The position numbers and the translations under genes are program-made. The notes below the pieces were generated by a model. That model saw nothing but the letters and a program-made list of their open reading frames with translations. It had not been told where the DNA came from and ran no database searches. A DNA stretch of 12,799 bases, taken from NCBI GenBank assembly GCA_004558825.1, contig SFDB01000023.1, positions 1 through 12,799 on the forward strand, written 5' to 3'. Each line of letters begins with the position of its first letter. The stretch's first letter is position 1. This DNA comes from Clostridiales bacterium (GTDB taxonomy: Bacteria; Bacillota; Clostridia; Christensenellales; CAG-138). This document shows, one piece after another, positions 1 through 5,841 of the stretch.

Positions 1-331
1 GAAGAATTGTCGCCTGCAAGCCCTCCAAGCCTCTTTCCTCCAGCGTGAAGGTCAGCAGTGTTTCATCATAAAGGCGCAGGCTATATACTTTTTCCATTGA
101 GCTGCTCCTTTCCTCAAGCATTACGGACACATCCTTGTCAAGTGCTTCTGCAATCTTGATCATCAGGTCAAGGGAGAGGTTTTGCGTTCCTTTTTCGATG
201 CGGCAGATATTGGAACGCTGAGTTCCGATACGCTTTGCAAGCTGCTCCTGCGACAAACCTTTTTCCAGTCTTGCCTGCGTCAGCTTCTGCACGATGCTCT
301 GCCTTGCCGCCAGCAGTTCCTTTTCGGTCAT
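1..331 (-). CDS. XRE-family HTH regulator running into a HipA-like N-terminal region (3' end outside window)
   Basis: Partial gene read leftward off the window edge; 110 codons are visible. Residues 27-48 (SQEQLAKRIGTQRSNICRIE plus KG) form a typical XRE/HipB helix-turn-helix, so the protein should bind operator DNA and repress, probably including its own promoter. From residue 79 (MEKVYSLRLYDETLLTF...) the sequence resembles the first subdomain of small HipA-like kinases of Clostridia; this second assignment is from memory of the family and is tentative. The start ATG at 331-329 follows AGAAGGGAGGG at a workable distance. There is no stop between the two parts, yet Met79 (97-95) has its own AAGGAG (110-105) seven bases upstream, so a separate shorter protein may also be made. 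The XRE assignment is firm; the HipB/HipA link is an inference. Confidence 0.8.
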   Translation of the reverse strand, partial: MTEKELLAARQSIVQKLTQARLEKGLSQEQLAKRIGTQRSNICRIEKGTQNLSLDLMIKIAEALDKDVSVMLEERSSSMEKVYSLRLYDETLLTFTLEERGLEGLQATIL

Positions 332-359
332 GCAAAACCCTCCCTTCTGATCCATTATA

Positions 360-388
360 ATGTTATCATATATGATAACGATTGTCAA
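360..388 (-). promoter_or_regulatory. Promoter with embedded 18-bp palindromic operator for the XRE gene
   Basis: Reading leftward, a perfect -35 TTGACA (388-383) is followed after 17 bases by TAACAT (365-360). A TATAAT lies just beyond at 359-354, but its 23-base spacing is too long for a normal promoter. A perfect 18-bp palindrome, GTTATCATATATGATAAC (362-379), fills the spacer and the start of the -10. It lies about 30 bases upstream of the HTH start codon. The natural reading is an autoregulatory operator that blocks RNA polymerase; no binding data are available. Confidence 0.65.
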
Positions 389-397
389 GGGGTTCGG

Positions 398-571
398 CTA
401 TCTTTCCAAGTCCCTCGGTTTCTTTTCGGGCAGTTCTTCACCCTCATCGAGTTCGCCGCCGACGATCTCGTTCTCACGCTTATCCACATTGAGCAGGGCG
501 TTGAGTTCATTCAGCCGGTCGGTCTTGGATTTCAATTCTTCCTCCTGCGGGAACGGTCTTTCCACATCGAC
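398..571 (-). pseudogene. 3' tail of a large ICE helicase/methylase-type protein
   Basis: A reading frame of 57 residues ending at TAG (400-398) begins VDVERPFPQEEELKSKTDRL and continues with NELNALLNVD, an acidic stretch and a stop. This matches, from memory, the C-terminus of the very large SNF2-helicase/DNA-methylase-like proteins of clostridial conjugative elements, where it follows a coiled region. Nothing of the thousands of upstream codons is present: the frame is closed by a TGA about 80 bases further upstream and joins zinc-ribbon-like sequence in another frame. There is no start codon of its own, so I call it a remnant. In intact elements such a gene can sit directly before an HTH gene, as it does here. 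Confidence 0.5.
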
Positions 572-678
572 CTTTTCTTGTTTGATCCGTATGTAATATC
601 TGAAACCGTCAGCGGCAGATTTCGTTCCGAAAACTCAGAAGCGAGTTCCGGGTGCATTTCAGCAAAGTTCATTCCCAT
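532..678 (-). pseudogene. Truncated zinc-ribbon (treble-clef repeat type) protein start
   Basis: The frame opens with a strong GGAGG (692-685 region) placed eight bases before ATG 678-676; the ATG at 684 is too close to it. Residues such as HPELASEFSERNLPLT and DITYGSNKK match the N-terminal part of the repeat in multi-repeat zinc-ribbon proteins (a W-hxxKN-x-LxPxxVxxGSxKKVWW pattern), but the expected VWWKC/GHxW zinc-binding part is missing. After GSNKK the DNA switches to the helicase tail in a different frame, and this frame stops at 532. The start signals look functional while the product would be a 48-residue stub. The family call is from motif memory and is moderate. Confidence 0.4.
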
Positions 679-756
679 TCGCATCACCTCCTCCGCGTAT
701 AGTGTAATCAATCCACAGAGGAAATTGAAATGTGTGGGTTCTAAATCAGGAACGGC

Positions 757-792
757 AAAAAAATAAGAGCCCCGAATTGAATCGGAGCTCTT
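757..792 (-). terminator. Intrinsic terminator, minus strand
   Basis: Read leftward, AAGAGCTCCGA and TTCGGGGCTCTT pair with one mismatch/wobble around a short loop (765-792), followed by ATTTTTTT (764-757). It would end transcripts coming from the 875-2067 genes. Confidence 0.75.
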
Positions 793-874
793 AGGAAAAA
801 TGTGCGAATTCCAGTGACTTATGACGACTTGCAGCCACTTTGGTGTACTTATGGTGTATTTGTGTGAATTTCGG

Positions 875-1200
875 CTAAAAAGCGACAAGGATGATTGACG
901 CATTATTATGATTTATCTCCGCAAGTGACATGTCAACTGGCCCGATAAAAGTAATTTCAGCCACGCCCAGCATGATACTATCTCCTGGAGAAGGTACAGT
1001 AACCTCTTTCCCTTGTTCGTTGAGGTATTTCACAAAGCTATTAAATGCTCGACTATCATATTCCGTGACCGGAGCATATGCTGCCCCCACCGATGCATAG
1101 TTCAATGCACCTGCAAGACCTCCAACGTGATCTGAGTGAGCATGTGAGCAAACGATATAGTCCAAGTAGTCTATTCCATGCTTTTGTAGGTAAAAATACA
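875..1200 (-). pseudogene. Doubly truncated metallo-beta-lactamase-fold (ComEC/Rec2-like) fragment
   Basis: The frame reads LQKHGIDYLDYIVCSHAHSDHVGGL near its start: the HxHxDH zinc motif of the metallo-beta-lactamase fold with the usual 'GI..LDyivxSHxHxDHxGG' context of ComEC-like or extracellular MBL hydrolases. Later residues (ITFIGPV...INHNNASIIL) match the family up to the point just before the second metal-binding stretch (normally a buried beta strand then TGD), where a stop arrives after VAF. The N-terminal GQGDS...DGG half is also absent; upstream the frame closes at a TGA near 1228 and the neighbouring gene ends at 1207. Only a TTG (1165) could start it. With both ends missing it cannot hold a full active site, so I treat it as a remnant. 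Confidence 0.65.
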
Positions 1201-1206
1201 GGAAAC

Positions 1207-1509
1207 TTAGATTACCTCGTATTCACAGCTGAGTGCATATGGCATGTTCTCAGCATCTATATCGTTAAGCGTAATCCGAACATTGCTCTTAATCTCCTCA
1301 TCAAACATGTACCTAGCAATACCTGCATTCAAGAAGATTGGGCGAATTGTGCTTTCCACATTCTGGACATACTTTGTACTTAGTAAGTTGGGTTCATTTC
1401 CATTCCAACTTACTCTGTTAAGTTCAACATTCCAGCCACTTGCAGATGTAGAGATGACTCCGATCTGATTGATTATCTCAAACTTTAGTTCCTGATTTCT
1501 TCCTGACAT
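1207..1509 (-). CDS. Small protein with PC4/YdbC-like N-terminus, unknown function
   Basis: A 100-residue protein whose start ATG (1509-1507) has a strong GAGGAGG eight bases upstream. Residues 8-36 (KFEIINQIGVISTSASGWNV then ELNRVSWNG) closely resemble the opening of YdbC-type PC4-like single-stranded nucleic-acid-binding proteins of Firmicutes. The usual continuation (DIRxW...KMGKGITLT) is absent; instead residues 40-100 are an unrecognised sequence ending CEYEVI. It lies 27 bases after the stop of the 1537-2067 gene, so both are probably co-transcribed. It could be a diverged PC4-like protein, a PC4 head fused to another module, or a recombinant product; the composition and start suggest a real, expressed gene. 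Function not assigned. Confidence 0.6.
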   Translation of the reverse strand: MSGRNQELKFEIINQIGVISTSASGWNVELNRVSWNGNEPNLLSTKYVQNVESTIRPIFLNAGIARYMFDEEIKSNVRITLNDIDAENMPYALSCEYEVI

Positions 1510-1536
1510 GATAACAGCCTCCTCAATTAATTTTGG

Positions 1537-2067
1537 TTAGTAAATCATAATACGCCAAGCGGGAGCATTATTCGTAGCCAGCGCCCCGCGCTTTTCAAGC
1601 TTGCACTGCACACTATATCCTGCGATAGTATTCTCAAATAGTTCTTTCCTTGCAGGCTCATACAGCACCCACAAAATAGAAGATGTTGTACGGTTATCAA
1701 TGCACTTGAAACCTGCTTTTTGGAGAGCATCTACAAGAGACATCCTTCCACCTGCTGGCTTGTGAGGCTCTGCCTTACTAGGCTCGCCTTTTCTTTCAGC
1801 AGGAGCAGTAGCAACGAAGTCTATGTAATGCTTCATAGCTGCGGAAAAACGACGGTTCTGACTGTTGTTGAACTTAATAAACTCACTATTGCGTTCAAGC
1901 AAAGACCATATTTTGCGCACAGTATCAACATCCACGATTTCAAATAATGGAGTCCGAGTAAATCCTTTTTCGATTGCGTAATCTCCAACTCTGGAAATCG
2001 CCGACGCCATGGCTTTCGATGAATTGTCAGCATAACCTTTGTCACGAAGATAAGCAGAAAAATCCAT
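1537..2067 (-). CDS. Two-domain protein of unknown function, nucleic-acid-related context
   Basis: 176 residues. GAGAGGA sits directly before ATG 2067-2065, supporting this start. Residues 1-90 (FSAYLRDKGYADNSSKAMAS ... NRRFSAAMKHYIDFV) look like an all-helical, integrase core-binding/SAM-like module also seen at the N-termini of restriction and helicase proteins. A charged Lys/Pro-rich linker (91-107) leads to a C-terminal module (108-176) with the pattern FxxIDNRTTSSILWVL...GALATNNAPAWRI, reminiscent of the 'DNR-x-G-x-LW' module found beside nucleases and SNF2-like proteins. No catalytic residues are recognisable. It heads a two-gene unit with the PC4-like gene. Role in DNA binding or defence is only a guess from these resemblances. 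Confidence 0.65.
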   Translation of the reverse strand: MDFSAYLRDKGYADNSSKAMASAISRVGDYAIEKGFTRTPLFEIVDVDTVRKIWSLLERNSEFIKFNNSQNRRFSAAMKHYIDFVATAPAERKGEPSKAEPHKPAGGRMSLVDALQKAGFKCIDNRTTSSILWVLYEPARKELFENTIAGYSVQCKLEKRGALATNNAPAWRIMIY

Positions 2068-2144
2068 TTCCTCTCAAAATCCATTGATTAGAAAGCCGTG
2101 GTGCAAGCTTTTCGCCTCACCTTATGCACTGTATTCGTATATGT

Positions 2145-2170
2145 AAGTGCCACCCGTTGGGGTGGCGCTT
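2145..2170. other. Stable hairpin between two minus-strand genes
   Basis: AAGTGCCACCC (2145-2155) and GGGTGGCGCTT (2160-2170) pair with one mismatch over a four-base loop. It directly follows the stop of the ParA-CHAP gene. No T-run follows it on the minus strand, so it may be a weak terminator or an mRNA-stabilising 3' hairpin rather than a classical terminator. Confidence 0.5.
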
Positions 2171-2174
2171 GCTG

Positions 2175-2987
2175 TTAATAGGCAGGAATCCCGTATCCCA
2201 GGATTTCGTAGTAGCCTACAGCATAATGGTTTTCGCGGCAGCTATCGCCGGAGTTGCCCTCAACGGTGTAGACAATACCGTCTTCAACCCGCTCAACGAT
2301 ACCGGTATGATCGGATTCGCCGTCCTGCGGGCCGGAACTGCCCTTGTTATCCCAATCGAAGAAGATAATCATACCGGGTGCCGGTTCGATATCGTTATCT
2401 GCCCACTGGCCACGATCTTTGAACCAGTTGGCGCCATTTACGCAGCCTGCGTATTTGGGAATAACGCCAGTCTCGATATACCCGCACTGATCGGCGCACC
2501 ACGATACAAAGCAGGCGCACCACTCAACACGAGAGCCAAAACCGTACCAGCTCCAGTAGGGCTCACCGCCCACATTACCAAGCTGAGACAGCGCAACCGC
2601 AACAATCTGATCGTCTGCTCCGTAGATGCCGTAGAGAACAGATGCCCACATACTGCTGTCCTGTGCGAGCAGCTCGGCAACCTGGACTTTTTGATCCTCA
2701 GTGAAGCCGTACTGAGACATCATTTCTTCTACGGTTTTATGACTTACAGTGATATACAGATATACCGTTGTTTCATATCGACTTTGCATGAGCGTAGATA
2801 GTGACACATCCAACTCATCGGGGTTCTTCACTCCGAGGCTTACCGTTAAGCTACCCTGCGGATCAGCATCAACAAGCAAAACCTTTTTACCGGAGTCTGC
2901 GAGTCCCACGCCGAGATTGACTGCGGTTGTCGTTTTACCGACTCCACCTTTCTGGTTCGTGATGGCAATCACTTTACAGTTTTCCAT
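2175..2987 (-). CDS. ParA (N-terminal) - CHAP hydrolase (C-terminal) in-frame chimera
   Basis: The start is ATG 2987-2985, seven bases after AAGGAGG; an upstream ATG at 3005 lies before that site and is unlikely. Counting from the 3005 Met, residues 7-73 are the start of a ParA/Soj partition ATPase: Walker A KGGVGKTTT (19-27) and the LLVDADPQGSLT strand (43-54). Walker B and the rest of the ATPase are missing. From about residue 76 the sequence is that of the CHAP peptidoglycan hydrolase at the C-terminus of Tn916/ICE-type cell-wall enzymes: EWCACFVSWCA with catalytic Cys163, SDHTGIVE with His233, and EGNSGD (249-254). The usual secretion/membrane segment and lysozyme part are absent, so the product would be cytoplasmic. 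The frame is open across the join. It may be a deletion product in a decaying element; a working fusion is less likely. Confidence 0.8.
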   Translation of the reverse strand: MENCKVIAITNQKGGVGKTTTAVNLGVGLADSGKKVLLVDADPQGSLTVSLGVKNPDELDVSLSTLMQSRYETTVYLYITVSHKTVEEMMSQYGFTEDQKVQVAELLAQDSSMWASVLYGIYGADDQIVAVALSQLGNVGGEPYWSWYGFGSRVEWCACFVSWCADQCGYIETGVIPKYAGCVNGANWFKDRGQWADNDIEPAPGMIIFFDWDNKGSSGPQDGESDHTGIVERVEDGIVYTVEGNSGDSCRENHYAVGYYEILGYGIPAY

Positions 2988-3440
2988 GTGGTATCCTCCT
3001 TTCATAGAAATATATAGCAGTCTGTTTCCAGACGGCTATGTAACCGTGCGTTATTTGTCCTCGACACCCCACGCACAGGGAATACATCAGACGCTTGTTT
3101 GCGAAACAAGTCCATGGGAATCTCACCCGCGCCGGGTCCTCCGCCGCCTCCGTAGAGAAGTATCATTAACCCTTGCACTTGTCATCGCCACCGCCGAAAG
3201 CAATTCGGTTTCAACTACATGAGTTTGATCGCTCGCCGCAATAGCGGATCATGGCGCACTTGTAGGCTCGGCTCGGAGTTTCCCCCAGCGCAAGGAACGT
3301 ACCTGATGAATGTATATTTAGTTGTCAAAGTGCGGTGTGGAGTTTTGCCCCACAACCCCTTACCGCAACTTTTGAGGTCAAAAAGCGAAGTAGTTTTTTG
3401 AAAAAAATAAAAAAATTTTTTCTGCATATTTCCACCTCCG
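2988..3440 (-). promoter_or_regulatory. Long structured leader upstream of the parA start
   Basis: About 450 bases without a convincing gene, read leftward into the ParA start. It holds several hairpins: CTTGTTT/AAACAAG with a 3-base loop (3094-3110), and AGCAGTCTG/CAGACGGCT with one mismatch (3016-3037) just upstream of the ribosome binding site. A TTGACA near 3333-3328 could be a -35 box, but no good -10 follows. Such long conserved leaders precede regulated operons in clostridial conjugative elements; attenuation or an RNA-based control is an inference. Confidence 0.45.
3215..3427 (-). CDS. Possible leader peptide, 70 codons
   Basis: A short frame in the parA leader opens with ATG 3427-3425, five to six bases after GGAGGTGG, a good ribosome binding site. 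The peptide begins MQKKFFYFFQKTTSLFDLK, rich in Phe and Lys, and ends ...DPLLRRAIKLM. It has no recognised domain. The strong start signal and its position between a terminator hairpin and the parA gene suggest a translated leader that could sense ribosome movement; equally it may be a chance frame in a conserved non-coding leader. Low confidence. Confidence 0.25.
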   Translation of the reverse strand: MQKKFFYFFQKTTSLFDLKSCGKGLWGKTPHRTLTTKYTFIRYVPCAGGNSEPSLQVRHDPLLRRAIKLM

Positions 3441-3476
3441 AAAATAAAAAAAGCCTGCCGAAATCAATCGACAGGC
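3441..3476 (-). terminator. Intrinsic terminator, minus strand (distal of a tandem pair)
   Basis: Read leftward, GCCTGTCGA and TCGGCAGGC pair (one G-U) around a short loop (3453-3476), then TTTTTTTATTTT (3452-3441). It lies downstream of lysS and immediately before the leader, so it may either end the lysS transcript or act as an attenuator of the leader. Confidence 0.8.
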
Positions 3477-3482
3477 GTAACG

Positions 3483-3522
3483 AAAAAAAGAGACCCACTA
3501 TCTTGTTCGGTAGTGAGTCTCT
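3483..3522 (-). terminator. Intrinsic terminator, minus strand (proximal of a tandem pair)
   Basis: A 12-base stem with one mismatch, AGAGACTCACTA against TAGTGGGTCTCT read leftward (3489-3522), is followed by seven Ts (3489-3483). It is the first strong terminator met by transcripts leaving lysS, and insulates the lysS operon from the mobile-element remnant. Confidence 0.8.
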
Positions 3523-3543
3523 CTTAAAGAACTATGATGATAT

Positions 3544-3648
3544 TTGATTAGTTATGAGGATTTACACATTTACCAGTACAAAATCGGAGATTATGTGGTG
3601 ATAAATGGAGATGAAAATGGTGACGAACTATACTGTAAGTCTCCATAA
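3544..3648 (+). pseudogene. Orphan 34-codon frame, possible gene remnant
   Basis: On the plus strand downstream of lysS a frame with TTG as the only possible start reads LISYEDLHIYQYKIGDYVVI and then NGDENGDELYCKSP before TAA. The amino-acid pattern (IGDYVVINGDENGDE) is more protein-like than random, but there is no convincing ribosome binding site and no family is recognised. It might be the tail of a lost gene at the element/chromosome boundary. Weak call. Confidence 0.15.
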
Positions 3649-3668
3649 ACCTCCGAAATCCTACTCGC

Positions 3669-5183
3669 TTAGTCCAAGGGTTTCATTGTCGGGAACAGCA
3701 GAACGTCCCTTATCGTACTCGAGCCGGTCAGAAGCATGACGAGCCTGTCTATGCCTATGCCTATGCCGCCCGTCGGAGGCATACCGTATTCGAGAGCAAG
3801 GCAGAAATCCTCGTCTATCATCATGGCCTCGTCGTCGCCCTTCGCGCGCTCGAGCGCCTGCTGAATGAAGCGTTCGCGCTGGTCTATAGGGTCGTTAAGC
3901 TCGGAGAAGGCGTTGCAGTATTCCGCGCCGCAGATGAACAGCTCGAAGCGCTCCGTTATGCCCTCGACGCCGGGCTTGCGCTTGCTGAGCGGGGAGATTT
4001 CAACGGGATAGTCCATCACGAACGTCGGCTGTTCAAGCCTGTCCTCAACGAATTGGTCAAAGGCCTGCGCAAGAAGCCTGCCCCTGGTGTGGCCGATGTT
4101 CTCCGTATCAAGGCCGATGTGCTTCGCAAGCTCCAGCGCCTCCTCATCGGACGCACATGCCATAAAGTCGGCGCCCGTATACTTTTTCACGGCGTCGTTC
4201 ATCGTTATCTGCTCGAAAGGCTTTGAAAGGTCGATTTCAACGCCGTTGAACGTTATCTGCGTCGTGCCGAGAACTCGCCGCGCAAGATGGCGGATAAGGC
4301 CCTCGACGAGCTCCATCATGCCCTTGTAGTCTGTGTAGGCCTGATAAAGCTCCATCATGGTGAATTCGGGATTATGGGTTGCGTCCATGCCCTCGTTCCT
4401 GAATATCCTGCCTATCTCGTATACGCGCTCAAGACCGCCCACGATGAGCATTTTGAGCCTAAGCTCGAGCGCTATGCGAAGGTACATATCGATATCGAGC
4501 GAATTATGGTGGGTGATAAACGGACGCGCCGAAGCGCCGCTTGCCGTGGTGTTGAGCACGGGCGTTTCGACCTCAAGAAATCCGAGATTATCGAGATATC
4601 GCCTTATCTCGCTGATTATGCGGCTTCGCTTGATGAACGTTTCGCGTACGTCCGTGTTGACGATGAGGTCGACGAACCTTTGACGATAGCGCGTTTCGGC
4701 GTCCTTCAGTCCGTGGAACTTTTCGGGCAGCGGACGGAGCGACTTGGAAAGGAGCTTTAGTGCCGTCGCGTGTATCGAAATTTCCTCGGTGCGCGTTTTG
4801 AACACGGCGCCCTGTACGCCGACAAAATCGCCTATATCAAATGTCTTGAAGCGCGCGTACTCTTCCTCGCCGATGTCGTCGCGTTTGACGTAAACCTGTA
4901 TTGTGCCTTTTGCGTCGAGTATGTGTATAAACGCAGCCTTGCCCATTATGCGCTTTGACATAATGCGGCCCGCGACGCTTACGCCCATGCCTGCTATTGT
5001 GTCGAAGCTGCTTTTTATGTCGCTGCTGTGATGCGTGACGTCGTAAGACATCACCTCGAACGGATCGCGTCCCTCGCGCTGAAGCTCGAAGAGTTTTTCG
5101 CGGCGTGTCTTGAGAAGTTCGTTAAGCTCCTCCTGCATCTGCCCCTGCTCGGCCGCAGGTGTAATGTTGTTCTTCTCTTCCAT
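3669..5183 (-). CDS. lysS: Lysyl-tRNA synthetase, class II
   Basis: 504 residues, the normal length for LysS. It charges tRNA-Lys with lysine in the cytosol. After a helical N-terminus comes the OB-fold anticodon-binding domain (about 67-150). The class II core shows motif 1 (about 190-220, ending ETPVLNTTASGASARPF), motif 2 RIFRNEG...HNPEFTMMELY (259-280) and motif 3 GGIGIGIDRLVMLLTG (472-487). GAGGG six bases before ATG 5183-5181 supports the start. It follows greA by 65 bases, which include a hairpin, and belongs to the dusB-greA-lysS cluster common in Firmicutes. Codons favour ATA for Ile, like the other core genes here and unlike the DNA to its left. No truncation or missing motif was seen. 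Confidence 0.98.
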   Translation of the reverse strand: MEEKNNITPAAEQGQMQEELNELLKTRREKLFELQREGRDPFEVMSYDVTHHSSDIKSSFDTIAGMGVSVAGRIMSKRIMGKAAFIHILDAKGTIQVYVKRDDIGEEEYARFKTFDIGDFVGVQGAVFKTRTEEISIHATALKLLSKSLRPLPEKFHGLKDAETRYRQRFVDLIVNTDVRETFIKRSRIISEIRRYLDNLGFLEVETPVLNTTASGASARPFITHHNSLDIDMYLRIALELRLKMLIVGGLERVYEIGRIFRNEGMDATHNPEFTMMELYQAYTDYKGMMELVEGLIRHLARRVLGTTQITFNGVEIDLSKPFEQITMNDAVKKYTGADFMACASDEEALELAKHIGLDTENIGHTRGRLLAQAFDQFVEDRLEQPTFVMDYPVEISPLSKRKPGVEGITERFELFICGAEYCNAFSELNDPIDQRERFIQQALERAKGDDEAMMIDEDFCLALEYGMPPTGGIGIGIDRLVMLLTGSSTIRDVLLFPTMKPLD

Positions 5184-5213
5184 TTATTCCCTCGTATGAT
5201 GTAGTAGTATCGT

Positions 5214-5243
5214 AAAAGGGCGAATGCTTTTTCGCATCCGCCC
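5214..5243 (-). terminator. Intercistronic hairpin / weak terminator between greA and lysS
   Basis: GGGCGGATGC and GCATTCGCCC (read leftward, one G-U pair) form a ten-base stem with an A-rich loop (5218-5243), followed by only four Ts (5217-5214). The short T-run suggests partial termination, giving less lysS than greA message, or an RNA-processing site. Confidence 0.6.
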
Positions 5244-5248
5244 GAAGA

Positions 5249-5716
5249 TTACTTTGTAACTTCCGTGATTTCGTATGCGATGCTGCCGAGCCTCGTCTCG
5301 ACATTGACCGTATCGCCGAGCTTATGGCCTATCATTGCTTTGCCAACCGGCGATTCGTTCGAAATAGAGCCTTTTTTGGGGTCTGCTTCGGTCGTTCCGA
5401 CTATTTTATAGGTGCGCGTTTCGCCGGTGCTTTTGCATTTCATTGTCACCGTGGTGCCTATGCCTACCACGTTTGCCGGGGCGCTTTCCTCGATAAGCAC
5501 TGCCACGCGGAGCTTTTCTTCGATATCGAGTATCTCCTGCTCGTTTCTGTCGCGTGCATCGCGCGCGGCGTCGTATTCAGCGTTTTCGCTCAAGTCGCCG
5601 TGAGAACGAGCCTCCTTTAGCTCTTCGGCTATTTCGGGACGGCGAACCGTTTTGAGATACTCAAGCTTTTCCTCGAGCTGCCTGAACCCCTCTTTTGTAA
5701 GGCTGACCTGTATCAT
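5249..5716 (-). CDS. greA: Transcription elongation factor GreA
   Basis: 155 residues, normal for GreA. It inserts a coiled coil into the RNA polymerase secondary channel and stimulates cleavage of backtracked RNA. Residues 1-75 form the antiparallel coiled coil with the tip ARSHGDLSENAEYDAARD (36-53), including the acidic pair Asp41 and Glu44 that position the catalytic metal. The C-terminal FKBP-like domain contains SPVGKAMIGHKLGDTV (about 121-137). AAGGAGG nine bases before ATG 5716-5714 sets the start. It has its own promoter just upstream and is followed by lysS. Confidence 0.97.
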   Translation of the reverse strand: MIQVSLTKEGFRQLEEKLEYLKTVRRPEIAEELKEARSHGDLSENAEYDAARDARDRNEQEILDIEEKLRVAVLIEESAPANVVGIGTTVTMKCKSTGETRTYKIVGTTEADPKKGSISNESPVGKAMIGHKLGDTVNVETRLGSIAYEITEVTK

Positions 5717-5812
5717 ATATATATTCCTCCTTGAGATAACATCCGCTGTGCATGGCGCATCGCCAATCGGGCTTATCCGCTCGGCAGCGCGATATAGCTA
5801 TCCGCCATTGTA

Positions 5813-5841
5813 ATTATATGTAAGGCAAGTACGGTTGTCAA
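5813..5841 (-). promoter_or_regulatory. Consensus sigma-A promoter for greA(-lysS)
   Basis: Read leftward: TTGACA (5841-5836), exactly 17 bases, TATAAT (5818-5813). Both hexamers match the consensus perfectly. The TGA stop codon of dusB (5840-5838) lies inside the -35 box. The transcript would carry a leader of about 90 bases before greA. Confidence 0.9.

Noticed and set aside
182..766. Plus-strand frame of 194 codons
   Set aside because: It is antisense to the XRE gene, its promoter and the helicase/zinc-ribbon remnants, and has no domain or ribosome binding site.
2124..2801. Plus-strand frame of 225 codons
   Set aside because: It is antisense to the ParA-CHAP gene, whose motifs are unmistakable.
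3669..5183. Possibility that lysS was the att target of the mobile-element remnant
   Set aside because: The gene is full length with a normal C-terminus, and I found no duplicated lysS end or recombinase gene in the window.
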